Source: Alkalibacterium sp. AK22 (GTDB lineage Bacteria; Bacillota; Bacilli; Lactobacillales; Carnobacteriaceae_A). From it: 64,000 nt of DNA. Of the stretch, positions 58,714 to 64,000 are shown piece after piece. The notes beneath the pieces are model-generated. The model was given only the letters and a program-made list of their open reading frames with translations, searched no databases and was not told the DNA's origin. The position numbers and the translations under genes were made by a program. Every line of letters begins with the position of its first letter. Within the stretch, counting starts at the first letter, position 1. The stretch spans positions 1 through 64,000 of the forward strand of contig NZ_JANL01000024.1 of assembly GCF_000585255.1 (NCBI RefSeq). Reading direction: 5' to 3'.

Positions 58714-59301
58714 ATGGCGACGATAGAGCAATGGCTTGAGGCGCTTCTTCACTTTTGCGAGGAAATCCCTCAACACAAAGACCAACTCAATCAACTGGAT
58801 TCAGCTATCGGAGACGGCGATCACGGTAGTAATATGACTCGCGGTGTGCAGGCCGTCAAGGATAAGCTGGACACAAGCAGTTACAGTGAATTGACTGACT
58901 TATTCAAGGACATAGGCATGACTCTAGTCAGTAAGGTTGGCGGAGCTAGCGGCCCTTTGTACGGATCAGCATTTATTTCCATGGCTAAAACAGCCACGGA
59001 ATCCAGTGATCCCACAGCTTTAATGGCAGCCGGCCTTGAGGGCATTAAAAAAAGAGGCAGAGCTGAACCGGGCGAAAAAACCATGATTGATGTCTGGCAG
59101 CCTTTGGTTGATAAACTGCACGCCGGTCAGCTGACCCAGGAAGCAGTCAGCGAAGCCTTCCAGAACACTAAGGAGATGAAAGCAAGTAAGGGACGGGCCT
59201 CTTACCTTGGTGACCGGTCGATTGGGCATTTGGATCCTGGCGCACAGTCCAGTGCCTACCTATTCGACTGCTTGATGAAGGCAGGTGTGCTGAATGAATA
59301 A
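58714..59301 (+). CDS. dhaL: PTS-dependent dihydroxyacetone kinase, DhaL subunit
   Basis: ADP-binding subunit of 195 residues. Metal-binding aspartates D29, D34 and D36 sit in 'LDSAIGDGDHG', and 'GGASGPLYGSAF' forms the nucleotide loop. It overlaps dhaM by 8 bp. ADP stays bound as a cofactor and is rephosphorylated by DhaM. Confidence 0.95.
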   Translation: MATIEQWLEALLHFCEEIPQHKDQLNQLDSAIGDGDHGSNMTRGVQAVKDKLDTSSYSELTDLFKDIGMTLVSKVGGASGPLYGSAFISMAKTATESSDPTALMAAGLEGIKKRGRAEPGEKTMIDVWQPLVDKLHAGQLTQEAVSEAFQNTKEMKASKGRASYLGDRSIGHLDPGAQSSAYLFDCLMKAGVLNE

Positions 59302-59671
59302 ACAGGCAGCACTTCTTTTAGTGTCACATGTTGAAGGGATTGCTGAAGGACTGAAGGAGCTGCTGATTCAAGTCGCTACAGACGTCACCATCATTACAGC
59401 CGGTGGACTGGATGACGGGTCGGTCGGGACCAGTTTTGACCGGATCAGTGCAGCAATCACAGACTGTGAAAGTAATACAATCTGGTGCTTTTATGACCTT
59501 GGCAGTGCCAAAATGAACCTGGAGATAGCTGCAGAAACAACAGATAAAGAGGTAATGATCCTTGATGCAGCCTTTGTTGAAGGTGCCTATACAGCGGCTT
59601 CACTTCTACAGGCAGAAGTGAAGCTGGATGAAATCATGCAACAACTCTCTCCTTTAATGGTTAAAAATTGA
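59294..59671 (+). CDS. dhaM: PTS-dependent dihydroxyacetone kinase, phosphotransfer subunit DhaM
   Basis: 125 residues, a single EIIA-mannose-like domain with the phosphorylatable H12 in 'LLVSHVEG' and 'TAGGLDDGSVGTS'. It lacks the HPr and EI-like domains found in E. coli DhaM, as is usual in Firmicutes, so it takes phosphate from the general HPr. Confidence 0.94.
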   Translation: MNKQAALLLVSHVEGIAEGLKELLIQVATDVTIITAGGLDDGSVGTSFDRISAAITDCESNTIWCFYDLGSAKMNLEIAAETTDKEVMILDAAFVEGAYTAASLLQAEVKLDEIMQQLSPLMVKN

Positions 59672-59678
59672 ACACTTT

Positions 59679-59708
59679 AAAAGCCGGAACAGATGTTCCG
59701 GCTTTTTT
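59679..59708 (+). terminator. Terminator of dhaKLM
   Basis: 12-bp perfect stem (59679-59690 with 59695-59706) and 4-nt loop 8 bp behind dhaM, with a run of T. Confidence 0.88.
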
Positions 59709-59777
59709 CATATTGACCTGCTCCAACTGTATCCACTACACAGTCCCTTCGCACGATCCTGACCACTATGTTTTAAT

Positions 59778-60383
59778 TTAAGGACAGAACGTTTTGTACC
59801 CGGTCTCTTTCAGCCAAGCAACGATGTATTCCACCGATTCACCAACAGAAAGCTGAGTTGTGTCAAGACGAGTATAATGCACGCCAGGAAGCTCTTTTTC
59901 CACTTCTTTGGGGAGGGAACGCAGTCTGTGTTTGTTCATGCTTGACAGCAATTCCTGGGTCGAAAACTCGGTGTTGCGTTTGGATGGTTTCATCTTCAGG
60001 CGGTAATCACTGGTATTTCGTCTGAGGCGTTCATTCAGATCAGCTTCCAACTCAATAAAATAAACTGCTCCACCTGCCTCATGAAACATACTGGACCATT
60101 CTCTGAGCGTATCAAATTCGCCTTCCAGATTAAAACCTACCACTACAGTAAAGATAATCCCTCCCACTGTATTACTTTCAGGCGAAGAGGTAAAAGCTTT
60201 AAATAAATCGAGACGAACTTGTTCAGACAGACGAAAAGTGTCCGGGCCGTAGCCAATAAACCGGGCAAAGAGATCAATCGTTTCATGATTAAAAAGTAGG
60301 CGGGCATCTATCTTGTCTTCCAGAGCCTTTCCGACGGTCATTTTGCCTACAGCCTGGGGGCCGACAATAAGAATCAGTTCCAT
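59778..60383 (-). CDS. Shikimate-kinase-like P-loop ATPase/kinase
   Basis: A 201-residue single-domain P-loop protein with Walker A-like 'GPQAVGKM' (8-15), where Met stands in the usual Ser/Thr place. Similar small kinases are common in Firmicutes; substrate unknown. Its ATG begins on the base right after the stop of the thioesterase gene, so the two are translationally coupled and its ribosome site lies inside the first gene. Confidence 0.75.
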   Translation of the reverse strand: MELILIVGPQAVGKMTVGKALEDKIDARLLFNHETIDLFARFIGYGPDTFRLSEQVRLDLFKAFTSSPESNTVGGIIFTVVVGFNLEGEFDTLREWSSMFHEAGGAVYFIELEADLNERLRRNTSDYRLKMKPSKRNTEFSTQELLSSMNKHRLRSLPKEVEKELPGVHYTRLDTTQLSVGESVEYIVAWLKETGYKTFCP

Positions 60384-60827
60384 TTAAAGCGCTCCTTTTT
60401 CTTCGTTATCAGATTGCTGCTTCAAATTTAAAAACAGGGCATACAGCTCTTTATGTCTGCGCTTGAGAGAAAGCGGACGATAATTTTCTTTATCTAAAAA
60501 TGCATGCGCAGATTCCCCAACAGCCCTCACTTCTCCGGACTCTGCATCCACTACTGAGTAGTGAAGAGTCATTTTCACACCTGTAAAAACGCCTACAGAA
60601 ATCTCAATCTGCACCGACTCCCCAAAGCGAACCATACTTTTGTAGTCCGCCTGCACGGACAAAACCGGTATCAGTATACCGGCTGCCTCCATCTCATGGT
60701 AACCGAAGCCCATTTCATCAAGTAAATGTGTCCGGGCCTCTTCAAACCAGCGGATATAATTGGAATGATGTACAATCTGCATCTGATCGGTTTCGTAATA
60801 CTGGACTTTATGTAAATGTGGTGTCAT
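60384..60827 (-). CDS. Acyl-CoA thioesterase, 4HBT hotdog fold (YbgC-like)
   Basis: About 147 residues; 'YYETDQMQIVHHSNYIRWFEEAR' (near 10-32) is the 4HBT/YbgC signature with the catalytic Asp. It hydrolyses acyl-CoA; chain preference unknown. The ATG at 60827 has GAAGG 7 nt upstream; the ATG 18 bp before it overlaps that site. Directly abuts the downstream kinase gene. Confidence 0.88.
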   Translation of the reverse strand: MTPHLHKVQYYETDQMQIVHHSNYIRWFEEARTHLLDEMGFGYHEMEAAGILIPVLSVQADYKSMVRFGESVQIEISVGVFTGVKMTLHYSVVDAESGEVRAVGESAHAFLDKENYRPLSLKRRHKELYALFLNLKQQSDNEEKGAL

Positions 60828-60954
60828 TTTGTGACCTTCTTTCATCTGAAATCTATTAACTGCTTTTTAGTGTAGCACACCTTCTTGAATTTATGGTAAA
60901 CTCATGAAGAGCACTTGTGTATAATATCACTATTTCGATCTAAGGAGGACAATC

Positions 60955-61161
60955 ATGAATAAGCAAATTGGTGCCATTATTGGCTGGCTGGCCATTCTGG
61001 CTGCCATTATTGGCATGTTCTGGCAGACGACTATTATGGCAGGGGCAGCTATCATTCTCGGTACTGCAGGCTTTTTTCTTAAGGCAGACACAACTCGCAT
61101 GAGCATCACCGCAATCGGCATTGCACTCATTGCCATCCTGTTTGACTCCGTTTCCTACTGA
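60955..61161 (+). CDS. Small membrane protein, function unknown
   Basis: 68 residues, almost all hydrophobic, with two or three membrane helices (about 6-24, 27-43, 49-66). Strong ribosome site AAGGAGG and a TATAAT at 60920-60925 with a strong terminator behind it support expression. No family recognised. Confidence 0.75.
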   Translation: MNKQIGAIIGWLAILAAIIGMFWQTTIMAGAAIILGTAGFFLKADTTRMSITAIGIALIAILFDSVSY

Positions 61162-61272
61162 AACACACGTTTAAACTGTCCAAGGGTCCGCTAAGCGCTT
61201 GAGCTTTCTTGTGAACAATCTGCAGAAGAAGACACGTTTCCTATTACCTTGTCAGCTACAGCGATAGGAATA

Positions 61273-61318
61273 CAAAGACCGGTTCTATCTGCAGGCCCGC
61301 AGGTAGAACCGGTCTTTG
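61273..61318. terminator. Terminator between the small membrane protein gene and glpF
   Basis: A 20-bp stem (61273-61292 with 61299-61318) with one mismatch and 6-nt loop, T run on the plus strand, located between convergent genes. Confidence 0.88.
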
Positions 61319-61331
61319 TTTTTTATTCGCC

Positions 61332-62054
61332 TTACAATATCATAACGAGGTACAAGAGCGCTCCCAATACTCCACCAATCAGTGGTCCGACAATGGGTAT
61401 CCAGGAATAAGCCCAGTCTGAACCCCCTTTATTGGCAATAGGCAATATCTGATGGGCAATACGTGGGCCTAAATCACGGGCAGGATTAATCGCATAACCT
61501 GTTGTCCCTCCCAGAGACAGGCCAATGGCAACAATGAGCAGACCCACCACCAGCGGATTGAGACCTTCCGTGAATTCTCCTTGCGTAAAAGCCAGTAAGC
61601 CAAACACAAGCACAACTGTTGCAATCGTTTCTGATACAAGATTCCACTTGCTTCCTTTAATAGCCGGTCCGGTAGAAAAGACGGCTAGAATGGCAGCCTG
61701 ATCCTCTGTAGCTTTAAAATGCGGTGCATAGTGCAGCCAGACGAGCACAGCCCCAGTAAATCCTCCGGCAATCTGAGCTATACTGTAGGGAAGCACCAGC
61801 TCCCAGCCAATTTCACCCGCCACAGCCATGCCTACGGTAACGGCCGGATTGATATGTGCCGGTGACAGCCAGCCAACAGCATAAACAGCCATGGCCACAG
61901 CCAGCCCCCATCCCAGGCCAATCATCACCCAGCCTGTATCGTATGATTTTGTTTTCTTCAACACATTGGCAGCCACTACTCCATCTCCCAAAAGAATCAG
62001 GATCAGTGTACCGAAATATTCACCCAACAATTGCTGGAACAAGGTTGTCTCCAT
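61332..62054 (-). CDS. glpF: Glycerol facilitator GlpF (aquaglyceroporin)
   Basis: A MIP-family channel for glycerol uptake, about 240 residues and six helices. NPA boxes are in 'HINPAVTVG' and 'AINPARDLG'; the Asp after the second NPAR is typical of glycerol channels. ATG 62054 has GGGAG 7 nt upstream. Third gene of glpK-glpO-glpF, 46 bp behind glpO. Confidence 0.93.
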   Translation of the reverse strand: METTLFQQLLGEYFGTLILILLGDGVVAANVLKKTKSYDTGWVMIGLGWGLAVAMAVYAVGWLSPAHINPAVTVGMAVAGEIGWELVLPYSIAQIAGGFTGAVLVWLHYAPHFKATEDQAAILAVFSTGPAIKGSKWNLVSETIATVVLVFGLLAFTQGEFTEGLNPLVVGLLIVAIGLSLGGTTGYAINPARDLGPRIAHQILPIANKGGSDWAYSWIPIVGPLIGGVLGALLYLVMIL

Positions 62055-62100
62055 TGCCACACTCCCTTTCTCCTATTCGCTCCGGTGTTGTTTCTTTTAT

Positions 62101-63783
62101 TTATTTCAGTGCCGATGTTTCTTTCTTCAGGTCACTTAATGCCGCTTCTTGCATTCGTGCGTTAAGTTCACCTTCCCAATTGTCTCTGGTCTGACTGTCC
62201 CATCCCAGTCGCTCGGATAAAATATCCAGCACCGGTTGTTTCAGTTTCTCTATCTGTCTGATATTAAAGAACAGCATGCCTGTCCGACGGTTGAAAAAGT
62301 CAGCCGGAGCCAAGACCATTTCATACTTTAAACTGTAGGCTAGCTGAAGGGCCTCTTTTAACGGCAAGTCATAGGTTTTAGCCTCTTCAGACAAGTTGAA
62401 CAAGTCAGTTACGTTTGAGCCATACCAGTCAGCCAAAAACGCAGCATCCGCTTCTGACAAACCGATTTTTATCCCTTGCTTTGCCTGTTCGCTGACAAAA
62501 TCAGCGAACGCTGATGGATCTGGAACATCTCCGCCTGACAGCGGGATTATTTTTGTATCCACCTCTTTGAAAGTTTTTCCGTATGTTTCAAACGCCTGAT
62601 CAATGACTTCGAACGTATCCTCTGCCATTCTGCGGTAATCAGTCAACTTGCCCCCGGCAATCGTGATTAGGCCGTCCTCTTCTGTAAAGACTTCGTGCCC
62701 TCTGGAAATGCCTGACGGGTCACTGTTGTCTTCGTCCTGAATCAACGGTCTTAATCCAGCCCAGCTTGATTCGATATCCTTTAGCTTCAAATTAGCTGAA
62801 GGGAAACGATGGTTGACCGCCTTTAGAAGATAATCCACGTCTTCTCGTGTAATGCTTGGTTCTTCGTAAGTCCCTTCAAAAGGAGTGTCGGTGGTCCCGA
62901 AGTATGTCTTGTCTCCTCTTGGAATAATGAAGAACATACGGTTATCCTGCTGGCCAGTATCTGTATAGATTGTCCGTTTCACCGGCAGCTTGTCATGATC
63001 CACGACAAAATGGACTCCCTTGGTCGGAAACATTTTCTTCTCCGTTTCTCTTTTGCCCTGCTTTCGGGTTTCATCAGACCATGGACCGGTGGCATTGACA
63101 ACCACATCAGCTCTGATTTCAAAAGATTCTCCATTTAGTGTGTTCTGCCCACTGATTCCATTGATCTGGCCGTCTTCGCTGTAATGAAAGGCTTCAGCTT
63201 TAACATAATTGACAATCGCCGCACCCATCTCATGGGCTTTCTTGATGGTCTCAATCGTCAGCCTTGCGTCATCGTTCGTATAATCAAGGTAGAAGCCACC
63301 TGCTTTCAGCTGTTCACTATTCAAAGCAGGTTCTTCTTCAAGAACGCGGTCATGCTCAACCATGTAATGAGCCCAGGTCTCATCTACTTCTGCCAGATAA
63401 TCGTACAAATGCAGCGCCACTTCAGCAGAGAAGGTATCGAAAGAAGCTCCTTCCTCATCATATACAGGCATCAGCATGTAATCAGGCTGAGCAATATGAG
63501 GTGCATTTCTTCCAATAACATTTCTTTCTCTGGCAACGTCAGCCACGAGCTTGACATCAAACTGCTTGAGGTAGCGCAGTCCTCCGTGAACCAGTTTGGA
63601 TGAACGGCTGCTTGCACCGGCAGCAAAATCCTGCATCTCTACAAGGGCAACATCGATTCCCCGAGCAGCAGCATGCAGAGCCAGTCCGGCACCCGTCACC
63701 CCGCCTCCAATAATCAGCAACTCCCATTGCTTTTGCTGAAGTGTCCTGAGTGTCTTGTCTCTTGTCTCATGTGAAAATTCCAT
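62101..63783 (-). CDS. glpO: Glycerol-3-phosphate oxidase/dehydrogenase (GlpO/GlpD)
   Basis: An FAD enzyme oxidising glycerol-3-phosphate to dihydroxyacetone phosphate; GlpO uses oxygen and gives hydrogen peroxide, GlpD feeds quinones. FAD motif GGGVTGAG at 26-33, 'ASSRSSKLVHGGLRYL' near 57-72. The gene order glpK-glpO-glpF is that of lactic acid bacteria GlpO; 560 residues is shorter than the roughly 600 of streptococcal GlpO, so GlpD is possible. If GlpO, the gpx at 19 kb would help remove the peroxide. Confidence 0.88.
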   Translation of the reverse strand: MEFSHETRDKTLRTLQQKQWELLIIGGGVTGAGLALHAAARGIDVALVEMQDFAAGASSRSSKLVHGGLRYLKQFDVKLVADVARERNVIGRNAPHIAQPDYMLMPVYDEEGASFDTFSAEVALHLYDYLAEVDETWAHYMVEHDRVLEEEPALNSEQLKAGGFYLDYTNDDARLTIETIKKAHEMGAAIVNYVKAEAFHYSEDGQINGISGQNTLNGESFEIRADVVVNATGPWSDETRKQGKRETEKKMFPTKGVHFVVDHDKLPVKRTIYTDTGQQDNRMFFIIPRGDKTYFGTTDTPFEGTYEEPSITREDVDYLLKAVNHRFPSANLKLKDIESSWAGLRPLIQDEDNSDPSGISRGHEVFTEEDGLITIAGGKLTDYRRMAEDTFEVIDQAFETYGKTFKEVDTKIIPLSGGDVPDPSAFADFVSEQAKQGIKIGLSEADAAFLADWYGSNVTDLFNLSEEAKTYDLPLKEALQLAYSLKYEMVLAPADFFNRRTGMLFFNIRQIEKLKQPVLDILSERLGWDSQTRDNWEGELNARMQEAALSDLKKETSALK

Positions 63784-63818
63784 GGTCGTTCAGCCCTCTC
63801 ATATTTTGAAGATTTTAT

Positions 63819-64000
63819 TTACTTGTCTTTCCTGTCGAATTTCTTTGGCTTAAATTTGAAAGCCTGACTGGCTTTGACTGCTGCCTGCCAGCCTGCATAC
63901 AGATCTTCTCTCTTTTCTTCATCCATCTTCGGTTTATAGGTAGCGGACTTGTCCCACTTGGCTTTGATCTCATCCATATCCTTGAAAAATCCTGTTGCCA
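63819..64000 (-). CDS. glpK: Glycerol kinase, C-terminal end (cut by window edge)
   Basis: The last 60 codons only. 'ATGFFKDMDEIKAKW' followed by 'EEKREDLYAGWQAAVKAS' matches the GlpK C-terminus. Stop at 63819-63821, 35 bp before glpO. The rest lies outside to the right. Confidence 0.88.
   Translation of the reverse strand, partial: ATGFFKDMDEIKAKWDKSATYKPKMDEEKREDLYAGWQAAVKASQAFKFKPKKFDRKDK

Noticed and set aside
61186-61199. cre-like taagcgctt behind the small membrane protein gene
   Set aside because: Poor flanks and located downstream of both neighbours, so it could not control a promoter I can see.

Overview
The window looks like a chromosomal segment of a low-to-mid GC Firmicute in the Lactobacillales. 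The protein sequences are acidic, and the mix of genes (single glycerol-3-phosphate oxidase-type flavoprotein, PTS-dependent DhaKLM, L-LDH, aspartate 4-decarboxylase, Zur-regulated zinc uptake, an isolated diguanylate cyclase) fits a marine or alkaliphilic Carnobacteriaceae-type organism (Alkalibacterium/Marinilactibacillus-like). The family assignment is inference; no rRNA lies inside the window.

The backbone, read on the minus strand from about 45 kb down to 1, follows the origin-proximal order known from Bacillus subtilis: metG, tatD, rnmV, rsmA, (thiW), veg, an ispE remnant, purR, glmU, prs, pth, mfd, yabN/mazG, rqcP, divIC, yabR, tilS, hpt, ftsH, hslO, lysS. It ends in two tandem sigma-A promoters that point off the left edge and look like rRNA operon P1/P2. 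Inserted into this backbone are: a zinc uptake locus (znuB, znuC, znuA and a His/Asp-rich lipoprotein, 34.9-38.6 kb), a GGDEF diguanylate cyclase and pyruvate carboxylase (30-34.7 kb), a YflT-type stress protein (28.3 kb), and a 16-25.5 kb stretch with a lipoprotein, glmS, gpx, an aspartate decarboxylase, an S9 peptidase, ldh and a NusG-domain-II protein.

From 45 to 64 kb the content is more accessory and metabolic: a Cof-type phosphatase, a GH31 alpha-glucosidase, tyrS under a tyrosine T-box, a DUF1002 secreted protein, an NAD(P)-binding SDR, a GH65 disaccharide phosphorylase, a DUF2207 membrane protein, a flavodoxin-fold oxidoreductase, and two glycerol/dihydroxyacetone units: dhaKLM on the plus strand, with a cre-like site upstream, and glpK-glpO-glpF on the minus strand, with glpK cut by the right edge.

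The most interesting part is the zinc region. The zinc-binding protein ZnuA carries an inserted domain of about 85 residues (HYHTG motif) where a His-rich loop is usual. The same domain forms the C-terminal half of the neighbouring lipoprotein, which also has a 27-bp tandem repeat coding for a His/Asp-rich tract. Both genes have the same promoter layout (TTGACA, 18-bp spacer, then a Zur-box palindrome). Other points are a decayed ispE, a consensus CtsR operator before ftsH, and a 20-bp perfect inverted repeat bracketing the second rRNA-type promoter. Where an upstream start codon overlaps the Shine-Dalgarno site, I moved the start to the codon with correct spacing and say so in the entry.
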